From assembly GCF_014195535.1 (NCBI RefSeq), contig NZ_JACIBY010000001.1:906569-970568 (forward strand): a stretch of DNA of 64,000 nucleotides, written 5' to 3'. The notes beneath the pieces are model-generated. The model was not told where the DNA came from and did no database searches. It saw only the letters and a program-made list of their open reading frames with translations. Below are positions 42,711 to 51,403 of this stretch, piece by piece. The DNA is from Runella defluvii. Lineage in GTDB: Bacteria; Bacteroidota; Bacteroidia; Cytophagales; Spirosomataceae. The translations under genes and the position numbers were made by a program. How positions within the stretch are numbered: position 1 is the first letter of the stretch; each line of letters starts with the position of its first letter.

Positions 42711-44567
42711 TTAGTAGCTTCCTTCCAGTTTACACTTGAAGCGTACGTTGCCGTCGGTGGCAGTTGCTTTTATCTCCAAAAAACCACCCCCATTGTCTTC
42801 AAGAGTAATGATAGGCGCAGTGGCTATGGCACCAGCTTTGGCGCTAGCTACCACGGGCAAAAGTGAAAATGTAATGGCTCCTTCGTGTCGATTAGCGGTG
42901 ATGATGTGTTTGGAAAACGTTGCGCCGTCGGGATAGGTTTGGTCTTCGCCAAAACAAGTCAACTCCGCCGAAATTCGGGAATAATTCGACATCTTTAACT
43001 TAAAAAGGCTAGTAGGTACGTTCAAAATTTCTGCTTGCGCATAGGTCGTTTTTAAGCCAATACCCGACACGTCTTGGTCGGTAGCGGTGCGGGCCAAAGG
43101 ATGGAGTGGGGCATACAATACCCCCATTTTACCGTAGGTGAGTCCGCAGTATGCAATGTCAAAACTGTTTAAAACCTTGTCTTGCGTGTAGAAACGAAGC
43201 GTTAAGATTTCGCCCTGAGCTAGTTCTACATTGGCCGAACTCACCACAAAACTTTCGTCGGCTATACTCGCATCTCGTAGATGCACAGGGGTATAAAGTA
43301 CTTCTTTGTTGTTTTTGACCAACACAGGCACCAGCACTGACTTTGTCGTGTTTCGGCCAATCACTGTGACGGAATAGGTGCCCGAAAAAGGCGCGGCGAT
43401 GGATTCAAAGTCGATGTGCCGCACTTCTGATGCTTCACAGTGCAGGTACCGCCCAAACATGCCAGTTCCTTGCCTGAGGGTCATTGTAAGACCAGCGTTA
43501 GAGATGGCATTGGTGCCAAATTGTAAATCTCCGTTTTTGAACAAATTGACCGCCGAAGTCGCCAAACGAGAGCCATTTCGTGCGCCCGAATACACATCGG
43601 ATGTTTGTTTAGAGCCTGTTGGTAGTGTGAAAGAACTCGCATTGGCACTGTTGGGAGTAATTACCCCTTGCGCATTGATGACAATCCCTTTGGTGTTGAT
43701 AGGCATTCCTTTTTCCGAATCCCAATACCCTCCGAAGAAGAACAGTGAGCCATCGACCAGCGGTTCATCGACGTACAAAAGGCTATTTTTTTGGTAGGAA
43801 ATATCACAATTGTAAAAATAAAAACCTTGCAACAACTGATTGCCAAAAACTCGAATGGCGTAATCACCTTTCCAAATAGAACATCGGTAAAAGGCGTTGG
43901 CATTAAATTCGCGCAAGTCGGCTGCTGTTCCTGTATGAATCCAAATTTCGTTAAAATCGCAACTCGTCCACGTATTCCAGTAAAATTCGTCGAAAGTAGC
44001 GGCATTCGTAAAGCCAAATTTGACTGATTTCAAAAACTTACAATTTTGGAAATCGGAATACCACATGCCGTCAAAATCGACAAGGCCATCAATGGTCAGT
44101 CCTGTTATGGTCAAATACTTTGATTGAGCAATGCGTAAAACAGGCGTAGTCGGAGTGTTTTCGGTAAGTATGGTGGCCCCTGTAGCATCAATGTGGAGTT
44201 TGGAATTGCCCGAACTTCCACTCGAAATGGTGAATGTACCGTTGATTTTATATGTTTTTGCAGGAATCCTAAGCGTTCCCGAAGGATTGGCCACTATCCA
44301 AGCTTCAAAGGCGGCGCGGTCATCGGTTATGCCATCGCCTTTGGCACCGTATTTTTCGGGCGATTCGGGGGTATTCGCTTCTACCCAATCCACCAATTTA
44401 TGCAAGCTATTCCTAAGGGTAGAGGCGTTGATGGAGGGGGGAACGCTTAGTAGTGAATCGATGGATTTGCGAACTTGGGCGGGAGTGGCTTGCCCTTGCG
44501 CTCCAAACCCTCTACTTAGTACAAGCCACGTAAGCACACGTTTGAGTATTTTCAGTCGCCATCTCAT
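42711..44567 (-). CDS. Secreted pectate-lyase-superfamily protein
   Basis: Start set at 44567 (MRWRLKILKRVLTWLVLSRGFGAQGQ, a signal peptide); this avoids overlap with the response-regulator gene, whose stop is at 44572. 618 residues. A right-handed beta-helix of the Pectate_lyase_3 type begins at EKYGAKGDGITDDRAAFEAWIVANPSGTLRIPAKTYKINGTFTI and continues to about residue 330. The C-terminal half is beta-rich without a known domain and lacks a T9SS tail. Likely polysaccharide-binding or -cleaving; catalytic residues not identified. Its 4 bp spacing to the response regulator suggests cotranscription. Confidence 0.72.
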   Translation of the reverse strand: MRWRLKILKRVLTWLVLSRGFGAQGQATPAQVRKSIDSLLSVPPSINASTLRNSLHKLVDWVEANTPESPEKYGAKGDGITDDRAAFEAWIVANPSGTLRIPAKTYKINGTFTISSGSSGNSKLHIDATGATILTENTPTTPVLRIAQSKYLTITGLTIDGLVDFDGMWYSDFQNCKFLKSVKFGFTNAATFDEFYWNTWTSCDFNEIWIHTGTAADLREFNANAFYRCSIWKGDYAIRVFGNQLLQGFYFYNCDISYQKNSLLYVDEPLVDGSLFFFGGYWDSEKGMPINTKGIVINAQGVITPNSANASSFTLPTGSKQTSDVYSGARNGSRLATSAVNLFKNGDLQFGTNAISNAGLTMTLRQGTGMFGRYLHCEASEVRHIDFESIAAPFSGTYSVTVIGRNTTKSVLVPVLVKNNKEVLYTPVHLRDASIADESFVVSSANVELAQGEILTLRFYTQDKVLNSFDIAYCGLTYGKMGVLYAPLHPLARTATDQDVSGIGLKTTYAQAEILNVPTSLFKLKMSNYSRISAELTCFGEDQTYPDGATFSKHIITANRHEGAITFSLLPVVASAKAGAIATAPIITLEDNGGGFLEIKATATDGNVRFKCKLEGSY

Positions 44568-44571
44568 CCAG

Positions 44572-45267
44572 CTAAGACCAACGCATCCGAAAACCAACCC
44601 CATGAATGCCTTCAATTTTAATGCTTGGGTCATCGCATAGGTATTTACGCAAACGCGACATAAATACATCAAGGCTTCGTCCCATAAAGTAATCATCATC
44701 GCCCCAAATGGCTTTAAGAAGGTCTTCTCTTTTGATGACCTCATTGGGGCGGCTAGAGAGGTACCTCAGTACTTCGGCCTCACGGTAGGTGAGGGTATGG
44801 CTTTTGTCGGCGAGTTGGAGGGAAAGTTTCTCAAAGTCAAAAACGTATTTTCCCACATACATTTGGGCTTTCTCCACTTTTTCGGTTTTGAGTTCCGTTC
44901 GTTGGCTTCGGCGCAAAAAAATCTCAATTTTGAGCATCAACTCTTCCATACTAAACGGCTTAGTGAGGTAATCATCGCCACCAATGCGTAAACCGTGTAA
45001 TTTATCCTCCTGCAAGGCCCTTGCGGTCAAAAACAGGATGGGTACATGTTTGTCTTGTTCTCTGATTTTTTTTGCCAACGTAAACCCGTCCATCAAAGGA
45101 AGCATCACATCCAACACGCACATATCGAACGGTTGCTGCTCCGAAAAAGTCGTCAGCGCTTCTTGTCCATCCACGCAATGAACGATTTCATAATGATTTA
45201 ATTCGAGGTTATCTTTTGTGACAAAACCAAGATTTGGGTCGTCTTCCACGTATAAAATGCGGGGCAT
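44572..45267 (-). CDS. OmpR/PhoB-family response regulator
   Basis: 231 residues from the ATG at 45267 (MPRILYVEDDPNLGFV). Receiver domain with phosphorylation site D53 (MCVLDVMLPLMDGF), K in FLTARA-LQEDKL..., and a C-terminal winged helix (KYVFDFEKLSLQL...LTYREAEVLRYLSSRPNEVIKREDLLKAIWGDDDYFMGRSLDVFMSRLRKYL). Its kinase gene lies just upstream (45429-46679) and the pectate-lyase-fold gene just downstream. Confidence 0.9.
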   Translation of the reverse strand: MPRILYVEDDPNLGFVTKDNLELNHYEIVHCVDGQEALTTFSEQQPFDMCVLDVMLPLMDGFTLAKKIREQDKHVPILFLTARALQEDKLHGLRIGGDDYLTKPFSMEELMLKIEIFLRRSQRTELKTEKVEKAQMYVGKYVFDFEKLSLQLADKSHTLTYREAEVLRYLSSRPNEVIKREDLLKAIWGDDDYFMGRSLDVFMSRLRKYLCDDPSIKIEGIHGVGFRMRWS

Positions 45268-45298
45268 ATTTCTATAATTTGTCGTTATATGCGTTTTG

Positions 45299-45420
45299 GT
45301 TTTGAGAAACCAAAACCACATCAAAGTACATTTTGGTTGTAAGCAACCAAAATCACAAGTGTGTTTGGTTGCTTACAACCAAACCAGAGGTTTCTCAAAA
45401 CCTCGTGTTGGTAAGCCAAC
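45299..45420. repeat. Five successive hairpins between kinase and regulator genes
   Basis: GGTTTTGAGAAACCAAAACC, TTTTGGTTGTAAGCAACCAAAA (45331-45352), GTTTGGTTGCTTACAACCAAAC (45363-45384), GAGGTTTCTCAAAACCTC and GTTGGTAAGCCAAC are each palindromic. The GGTTG..AGCAACC type is related to the dispersed hairpins at 9780, 26008 and 63880. They may modulate the kinase/regulator transcript. Confidence 0.65.
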
Positions 45421-45428
45421 CAACCGTT

Positions 45429-46679
45429 TTACCCTTTCTTCAAAGGGATTTTTATTTTAAACTCACTTCCTTTTCCAAGCTCGCTTTTCAAATCAAGTTT
45501 CCAATGGTGCGCTTTCACAATCTGTTGGACATAACTCAGCCCAATGCCAAAACCTTTCACGTTGTGAATATTTCCCGTTGAAACCCGATAAAATTTGTCA
45601 AATACCTTTCGATGATGTTCGGGAGCAATTCCGATGCCATTGTCGCGTACAATAATTATCAAACTGCCATTTTGAGAAACGGTTTCCAAATGAATATCAG
45701 GATTTTGCGGCGTATATTTAAACGCATTGTCAATCAAATTACTGATGGCATTTGACAAATGCAGACGGTCGGCGTGAATATAGGGCTCCGTGGCATTGAG
45801 GTGGAGCGTCAGGTTAATTTCGTATTTGTTGGCCAATGATGAAATAATTTGGTGAACATCAAGCCATTCAATTGTTAACGGAAGAGAATTTTTTTCAGCC
45901 TTGGCCATATTCAGCACCGTTTCTACTTGGTTTTGCAGGCGTAAGGCTTCTTCTTTTACAATAGACGTGTATTTTTTCAAACGCTCAGGTTGGTCTTTGA
46001 TAGCGGGCGTATTCAACACGTCGGCGGCAATACGAATGGTAGCGATGGGCGTTTGCAGTTCGTGTGTCATGTTATTAATAAAATCGCGTTGCACTTCCGT
46101 CAGTTGACGTTGGCGCAAAATCACAAACAGTGCATACCCAAAAAAGCTTACCGCCAATAATACCAACAACGAAGAGCCAATCCAGCCCCTCAAATCGCTA
46201 ATTACCGAAATGTTTTGGGAAGGGAAACGTACGCCAAAATAGTAAGGGTATTTGTTTGATTTCAGCCAATTGGCCGTTTGGGTTGGCTTTTTGTTGTCGT
46301 TACGCGTGCTCAATGCCACCCCATAAAACATTTTGTTGCTGGCACAATCATAAATACCTACTTCAAAGTCGCTTACGATGGCGTTTTGTTGAAAGCGGTT
46401 TTTAAGATAATGTTCTACCAAAGCGGGGTCCACCATGGCGTTGGTATTGACCAAAAAATAATTGGACGACAATTGCTCCACAGGATTGTTGTGCAACATG
46501 ACGCCGTTGAGTTTCGAGAGGTCATTCGCCACTTCCTGCAAAGCTACGTGGGCGCGTTGGTTAAACTGACGTTCGCGCATATCTAATGCCTTACGCACCC
46601 AATAGATCTGAGTGATGATCACTCCGATGATGGATAGAGTGGACAAAATGATTAGAAGGCGAATCGTGTTTCTTGACAT
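45429..46679 (-). CDS. Sensor histidine kinase
   Basis: 416 residues. First membrane helix (LLIILSTLSIIGVIITQIYWV), a sensor region of about 130 residues, second helix (SSLLVLLAVSFFGYALFVIL), dimerisation/phosphoacceptor with H206 (RDFINNMTHELQTPIATIRIA), then HATPase blocks (NLIDNAFKYTP, IIIVRDNGIGIAPEHHRKVFDKFYRV, GFGIGLSYVQQIVKAH). Phosphorylates the response regulator encoded next. The signal is unknown. Confidence 0.9.
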   Translation of the reverse strand: MSRNTIRLLIILSTLSIIGVIITQIYWVRKALDMRERQFNQRAHVALQEVANDLSKLNGVMLHNNPVEQLSSNYFLVNTNAMVDPALVEHYLKNRFQQNAIVSDFEVGIYDCASNKMFYGVALSTRNDNKKPTQTANWLKSNKYPYYFGVRFPSQNISVISDLRGWIGSSLLVLLAVSFFGYALFVILRQRQLTEVQRDFINNMTHELQTPIATIRIAADVLNTPAIKDQPERLKKYTSIVKEEALRLQNQVETVLNMAKAEKNSLPLTIEWLDVHQIISSLANKYEINLTLHLNATEPYIHADRLHLSNAISNLIDNAFKYTPQNPDIHLETVSQNGSLIIIVRDNGIGIAPEHHRKVFDKFYRVSTGNIHNVKGFGIGLSYVQQIVKAHHWKLDLKSELGKGSEFKIKIPLKKG

Positions 46680-46837
46680 GGTGCTTTCGCACGTTTTTAG
46701 GTTAAAAATGTACTAACTTCAATATTAGTAGAAAATCTCATACGAAAGTAACGCTTTCGTCAGATTCTTTTGAAGTTATTAACAAAGCATTAACAAACGT
46801 TCAGTTTTTGTTAACAGCGAGTACCGAATTGACCAAG

Positions 46838-46845
46838 TACTTTTG
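46838..46845 (+). promoter_or_regulatory. Putative -7 box TACTTTTG for the DUF1573 gene
   Basis: TACTTTTG fits TAnnTTTG and lies 49 bp before the ATG. The nearest TTG upstream (46808-46810) is 27 bp away, rather far. Tentative. Confidence 0.3.
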
Positions 46846-46894
46846 AATCGTCAAACGACAACACATTTATTCACTCAAAACAAAACGTACTACC

Positions 46895-47275
46895 ATGAAA
46901 AAAGTAACTTTTCTCTCAGTTCTAACGATGTTCTTTGCAACTACCCTTGTTTTTGCCAATGTATGGTTGGCGGCTTTTGGTTGGGTAGAGACCAATCACA
47001 ACTTTGGAAAAATCAAACAAGGGAAGCCTGTAACTGCCGAATTTAAGTTTACCAACAAAGGAGAAGCACCTTTAATTATCGGAAAAGCGTATGGTTCGTG
47101 TGGTTGCACAGGGGTAGAATATCCCAAAGAACCCGTTATGCCAGGCGCTTCTGGAACCATCAAAGCGACATTCAATGCTGCTGCTGCGGGCTCGTTCAAT
47201 AAAACAGTTACGGTAGAATCTAACGCCGAAGGCGGTGCTGTAACGCTCAATATCCAAGGTGAAGTTATCCAATAA
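46895..47275 (+). CDS. DUF1573 family secreted protein
   Basis: 126 residues. Signal peptide MKKVTFLSVLTMFFATTLVFAN; mature part is the small Ig-like DUF1573 domain (HNFGKIKQGKPVTAEFKFTNKGEAPLIIGKAYGSCGCTGVEYPKEPVMPGASGTIKATFN). The SCGCTG block is the family's hallmark. Frequently encoded in Bacteroidota, function unknown. Ends before a strong terminator at 47402. Confidence 0.88.
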   Translation: MKKVTFLSVLTMFFATTLVFANVWLAAFGWVETNHNFGKIKQGKPVTAEFKFTNKGEAPLIIGKAYGSCGCTGVEYPKEPVMPGASGTIKATFNAAAAGSFNKTVTVESNAEGGAVTLNIQGEVIQ

Positions 47276-47401
47276 TTCTATCCGACATCATTTTTAAGTG
47301 CTAAAGCACAAGTTAATCGTTATCTGTTTTAAATCAGCAAGTTGCGATAAAACAAGTATCCTGAAACTTTTGCTCAATTACTGAAAACAGCCAGAAAACA
47401 G

Positions 47402-47437
47402 TTGGGTGAGCCATTAGTGGCTCGCCCAATTTTTTAT
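47402..47437. terminator. Intrinsic terminator between convergent genes
   Basis: TTGGGTGAGCC-ATTAGT-GGCTCGCCCAA followed by TTTTTTATT on the + strand, for the DUF1573 gene. It overlaps the 3' end of the convergent transporter gene. Confidence 0.75.
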
Positions 47438-48669
47438 TCAACGTAATCCAGGTTCTTGTGAAAGGTTTCTTCCATGAAGTATAAAGAAATATACCCAATC
47501 AAGAAGCAAAGCGCCGCTACCAACGCTCCCGCTGTTATAACTCCTAAACTAGGTTTAAGCGTTTGAAACAAGGGTAACGTCAGTAAAGTAGTAGCTCGCA
47601 CAAAATTAGCAACGGTTGAAGTGGCCGTCGCTCTAAGGTTTGTACCAAAACTTTCGGCCGTTGCGGTCAGAAACATGGCAATGTAACCAATAGAAAAGCC
47701 AAGTACGCCACAAAGTGCATAGAAAGAACTGGCCGTTTGGATACCGCCATACAGATACACCGTGATGCCAACGAGGGTCATGGTCGTCATTACGCCAATC
47801 GCTTTCTTGCGCGATTGAAGCCATTGACTTAGTATGCCACTGAACATATCGCCAATGACCGTTCCAATAAACACGTACATGACGCATTTTCCTGCTACAA
47901 TGTCGGGCTGAACTCCCAACGCCGCCCCAAATTCATTTCCGTAAGTAGCCATGATGCCAATCACAAAATAGGTAGGTACACCCACACCAATGCAGCGCAT
48001 ATACTTCCAAAAACGTGGGCCATCGGTGAAAAATGACAACAGGCTTCCTCGCTTTGAGGGTAAGACTTTGGCTTTTTCAAACATGCCCGATTCCAATAAT
48101 CCTACCCGCATAAGCAGCAGTACCAGTCCCAAGCCACCACCCACAAAATAGGTAGTTCGCCAGTCGAATAGATTATTGGTCAAGAAGGCGACAACGGCTC
48201 CCAATAGCCCCACGCTCGCCACAATCGACGAACCATAACCACGTAGCCGTTGGGGTAAAATTTCGGCGACTAAGGTAAGTCCTGCCCCAAGCTCCCCCGC
48301 CAACCCAACGCCTGCTACAAAACGTAACAGGGCATAGACATCGGGCGATTGCACAAAGCCGCACAGAATATTGGCGAAGGAATACATGATAATCGAGCCA
48401 AACAAAACGGATAAACGCCCCCGTTTGTCGGCCAAAATTCCCCACAAAATTCCACCAACAAGGAGTCCTGCTTGCTGCCAATTGTAGATTTTTCCGCCCA
48501 AGAGCGACACCTCTTCGGGTGAAAGCCCCATGTCTTTGAGACTAGGTACGCGTACAATGTTGAAGACCAATAAGTCATATACATCCACAAAATAGCCCAA
48601 AGCGGCCACAATCACGGGTAAGCTTACAAGAGGGCGAAGCGAAACAGCTTCCGAAGTAGGAGTTTTCAT
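47434..48669 (-). CDS. MFS transporter
   Basis: 411 residues from the ATG at 48669 (MKTPTSEAVSLRPLV). Twelve membrane helices of the major facilitator superfamily: LGYFVDVYDLLVFNIVR (typical of the sugar/organic acid:proton symporter group), GGILWGILADKRGRLSVLFGSIIMYS (the G-x-x-x-D-(R/K)-x-G-[RK] loop), LAGELGAGLTLVAEILPQRLRGYGS. Substrate unknown, likely an organic acid or sugar. Confidence 0.85.
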   Translation of the reverse strand: MKTPTSEAVSLRPLVSLPVIVAALGYFVDVYDLLVFNIVRVPSLKDMGLSPEEVSLLGGKIYNWQQAGLLVGGILWGILADKRGRLSVLFGSIIMYSFANILCGFVQSPDVYALLRFVAGVGLAGELGAGLTLVAEILPQRLRGYGSSIVASVGLLGAVVAFLTNNLFDWRTTYFVGGGLGLVLLLMRVGLLESGMFEKAKVLPSKRGSLLSFFTDGPRFWKYMRCIGVGVPTYFVIGIMATYGNEFGAALGVQPDIVAGKCVMYVFIGTVIGDMFSGILSQWLQSRKKAIGVMTTMTLVGITVYLYGGIQTASSFYALCGVLGFSIGYIAMFLTATAESFGTNLRATATSTVANFVRATTLLTLPLFQTLKPSLGVITAGALVAALCFLIGYISLYFMEETFHKNLDYVE

Positions 48670-48773
48670 AAAAGTTAGGTTCAAAAGGGTCGTCTGGAAC
48701 GCAATTACGCAAAAAGGCGTTTTTTACGAAAGTTATTTAAACCATTTTCTTCAAAACTAATAACGAGAACGCC

Positions 48774-48899
48774 ATGCTTGAAACGATCTTGATTGGGTTG
48801 CTTTTTATCGGTGCGGTAGGATACGTCGGAAATCGAATCCGTAAAGAACTCAGTCCCAAAAAGTCGGGATGTGCCAAGGGGTGCGGCTGCGAGAAGTAG
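48774..48899 (+). CDS. Cys-rich small membrane protein (FeoB-associated type)
   Basis: A 41-residue protein. One helix (LETILIGLLFIGAVGYVGNRI) is followed by a basic stretch and a compact Cys tail (SGCAKGCGCEK, three Cys spaced CxxxCxC). This is the look of FeoB-associated Cys-rich membrane proteins (PF12669), normally next to feoB, which is not in the window. It precedes gpsA on the same strand by 82 bp. The tail could bind a metal. The gene is easily overlooked by its size. Confidence 0.6.
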   Translation: MLETILIGLLFIGAVGYVGNRIRKELSPKKSGCAKGCGCEK

Positions 48900-48981
48900 G
48901 CAGAAAGTTGGGGATAACCGTGCAAAGCTGCGAGTTTTTTCGCAAGTTTGTGCCACAAACGAAGGAACCAATACCCCAAAA

Positions 48982-49971
48982 ATGACATCAATCGCCGTAA
49001 TAGGTGGAGGCAGTTGGGCCACCGCTATTATTAAAATTCTTTCTGAAAACAACGTCTCAATTCGTTGGTGGCTTCGCGACCGTGCGGCCGTTGAACACAT
49101 CCGAAAGCACCACTACAACCCTGATTATCTGCGCGATGTACGCCTTAGTCCGCGTAAAGTGAAGACATTTACCAAAATAACCGACGCCCTCAATGGCGCA
49201 GACTACGTTATTTTGGCGATTCCTGCCGCTTTTGTCCAAGAACCCCTAGCGGCACTGACCCCCAAACACTTTGAAGGAAAAAGAGTCGTTTCGGCCATCA
49301 AGGGAATGATTCCTCAGCGTCATATTTTGGTAACTGATTGGGTAGAAGAGCATTTTCACGTTCCGATTGATCAAATGTGCGTTATTGCGGGGCCTTGTCA
49401 TGCCGAAGAAGTGGCTTTAGAGAAGCAATCCTATTTGACCATTGCGTCAACCCACGAAGCCTGTGCTGCTGATTTTGCCCAGCTCATGAGTTGTTCCTTC
49501 GTGACGGCGAACCCTCTCGCGGACCTGTACGGCGTAGAATATGCCGCTGTGATGAAAAATATCGTGGCATTGGCCTGTGGAATAAGTCATGGTTTAGGCT
49601 ACGGCGATAATTTTCAAGCCGTTATGGTTTCTAATGCCATGCAAGAAATCAAACGGTTTGTCGATGCCGTTGACCCGCGCGAACGTGATTTGAGTGCATC
49701 GGCTTACTTGGGAGATTTGCTCGTAACGGCGTATTCACAATTTAGCCGTAACCGTACTTTTGGCAACATGATTGGACGTGGTTACAGTGTGCAATCTGCG
49801 CAAATGGAGATGAAAATGATTGCTGAGGGCTATTATGCGGTCAATAGCATTTACGAAATGAATAAACAATACGGCGTAGAAATGCCGATAACAGAAGCTA
49901 CGTACAAGATTTTATACGAACGAGAAGCGCCCGCTTCAGAAATAGCCAAGCTTAAACTCCGCCTCCGTTAG
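48982..49971 (+). CDS. gpsA: NAD(P)-dependent glycerol-3-phosphate dehydrogenase
   Basis: 329 residues from the ATG at 48982 (MTSIAVIGGGSWATAIIKIL), where the nucleotide-binding GGGSWATA begins; a longer upstream frame overlaps the small Cys-rich gene. Family signatures: VILAIPAAFVQEPL, SAIKGM, IAGPCHAEEVALEKQSYLTIAS, YGVEYAAVMKNIVALACGISHGLGYGDNFQA (active-site Lys in VMKNI), SAYLGDLLVTAYSQFSRNRTFG. Reduces dihydroxyacetone phosphate to sn-glycerol 3-phosphate for phospholipid synthesis. Complete. Confidence 0.92.
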   Translation: MTSIAVIGGGSWATAIIKILSENNVSIRWWLRDRAAVEHIRKHHYNPDYLRDVRLSPRKVKTFTKITDALNGADYVILAIPAAFVQEPLAALTPKHFEGKRVVSAIKGMIPQRHILVTDWVEEHFHVPIDQMCVIAGPCHAEEVALEKQSYLTIASTHEACAADFAQLMSCSFVTANPLADLYGVEYAAVMKNIVALACGISHGLGYGDNFQAVMVSNAMQEIKRFVDAVDPRERDLSASAYLGDLLVTAYSQFSRNRTFGNMIGRGYSVQSAQMEMKMIAEGYYAVNSIYEMNKQYGVEMPITEATYKILYEREAPASEIAKLKLRLR

Positions 49972-50153
49972 GTCAGACGATAGTCAGACCCGCAGGAGGC
50001 TATCAGGCAAGTTTTTGGTCTGACTATCGTCTGACCAAGGTGACTCCGTCAGACGACAGTCAGACGGAAAGTTAACTTTTAGGTTTGTTAGATAAGGTCT
50101 TGGTCTGACTATCGTCTGACCAAGGTGACTCCGTCAGACGACAGTCAGACGGA
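49972..50153. repeat. CAGACGATAGTC palindrome cluster
   Basis: GTCAGACGATAGTCAGACC at 49972-49990 and an exact 53 bp direct repeat (50016-50068 and 50101-50153) that contains GGTCTGACTATCGTCTGACC and TCCGTCAGACGACAGTCAGACGGA, each palindromic. The same core lies in frame in the membrane-protein gene at 6479-6559. Confidence 0.8.
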
Positions 50154-50156
50154 AGA

Positions 50157-50687
50157 TTAAAAATTGAACCGTACGCCCAAACTTGCTTGAGGATGTACAA
50201 AAAAGATTCCTGGAACCAGTTCGACGTAAAGCCCTGTTTCTAAAAAGCAAGACAATGGGCTATTGGAAACAAAATATTCTGCTCCTGCCAAGCCTGAGCC
50301 CCCTAAAGAAATGGAATTCGTGAATTCTTTTGTACCTGGTGAATTTCTAGAGTCAAAATAATAGCGGCGAGAGTTGATTTGCCCACCAAATCCGTAATAC
50401 GCTCTGAGTTGTTCTTTTTTGAATAAAGCCGTATGCCAAAGGTGATTTACGCGCAACGAAAAGCCCGCATTTTGGTAAAAACCTTTACGGTATTTGCGGT
50501 CGCGACCGTAGAAAAGTCCATACGTTCCAAACGAAACATCCAACGCCTTGTTGTCGCCATAGTACTTTCGGACGTTAAGTCCAGATGGTTCAACTAGTTG
50601 AAATCCAATGGCCCAATTGTTGTATTGTGCTTGCGAGGCAAACGCAATGCATTGAACAAAGATGAGCGTAATAATGGCTTTTTTCAT
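50157..50687 (-). CDS. Hypothetical outer-membrane-beta-barrel-like protein
   Basis: 176 residues. Signal peptide MKKAIITLIFVQCIAFASQAQ. Mature part alternates short beta strands with turns (NNWAIGFQLVEPSGLNVRKYYGDNKALDVSFGTYGLFYG; GFSLRVNHLWHTAL; LRAYYGFGGQINSRRYYF; SISLGGSGLAGAEYFVSN; FLETGLYVELVPGIFFVHPQASLGVRFNF), ending in Phe. Looks like a small eight-stranded barrel. Overlaps the DUF1003 gene by 4 bp, so translational coupling is likely. Confidence 0.65.
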   Translation of the reverse strand: MKKAIITLIFVQCIAFASQAQYNNWAIGFQLVEPSGLNVRKYYGDNKALDVSFGTYGLFYGRDRKYRKGFYQNAGFSLRVNHLWHTALFKKEQLRAYYGFGGQINSRRYYFDSRNSPGTKEFTNSISLGGSGLAGAEYFVSNSPLSCFLETGLYVELVPGIFFVHPQASLGVRFNF

Positions 50688-51400
50688 GGGTTTGAAGTTT
50701 TGTTGATATGCTCTATTTTCTGGATAATACTATCCATCATTTCGACTTGAATTTTCTGAATCTCAAGCAAATCTTGTTGCTGGTGCATAATCAGATGGTC
50801 AACTTTTTCGTGCAACAACCTGATTTCTAACTCAGACTTGAGATTGATCAAAAAGTCTTTTTTAGCCCGCTCTCGGTCTTTTTCTTCCTGTCGATTTTGG
50901 CTCATCATAATCACAGGAGCTTGTAAGGCGGCCAAACACGACAGCAGCAAGTTTAACAAAATAAATGGATACGGGTCAAATGGTTTGGAGGCTAACACCC
51001 ATATATTTACACTTATCCATACAGTGATAAAAAAAGCAAATGAAAGAATAAATGTCCAACTTCCGCCAAACGTAGCTACTTTATCGGCAATGCGCTGCCC
51101 CAATGTCAAATCCGAAAAGTCAGTCTCTTCTACCGTTTTTGTCAGACTTTGAAGCTTGTGTAACGACTTGGTAAAGTCCTTTTGTAGCTTCGACAACTTC
51201 TGCCCATCCTTCATCAAACAACTCGAAATGTACTTTTGCCGCAATTCGTTTAGCTCGGCAATGGACAGCGAACTGTTTTTGCTAAAGTCGGGATGTTCAG
51301 AACGGATGAATTCGTACAGCGAACCTGTAATGTATCCTCCCACGACTTTGTCGGAAATTGGGAACGATTGTTTTGATACATCACTGACAAATTCTTCCAT
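50684..51400 (-). CDS. DUF1003 family membrane protein
   Basis: 238 residues. N-terminal cytoplasmic segment, then two helices in DLTLGQRIADKVATFGGSWTFILSFAFFITVWISVNIWVLAS...PYPFILLNLLLSCLAALQAPVIMMSQNRQEEKDRERAKKDFLINLKSELEIRLLHEKVDHLIMHQQQDLL, the DUF1003 signature. The C-terminus is a coiled coil. Function unknown. It follows hisC by 3 bp, so it may be cotranscribed with the his genes. Confidence 0.88.
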   Translation of the reverse strand: MEEFVSDVSKQSFPISDKVVGGYITGSLYEFIRSEHPDFSKNSSLSIAELNELRQKYISSCLMKDGQKLSKLQKDFTKSLHKLQSLTKTVEETDFSDLTLGQRIADKVATFGGSWTFILSFAFFITVWISVNIWVLASKPFDPYPFILLNLLLSCLAALQAPVIMMSQNRQEEKDRERAKKDFLINLKSELEIRLLHEKVDHLIMHQQQDLLEIQKIQVEMMDSIIQKIEHINKTSNP

Positions 51401-51403
51401 GGA

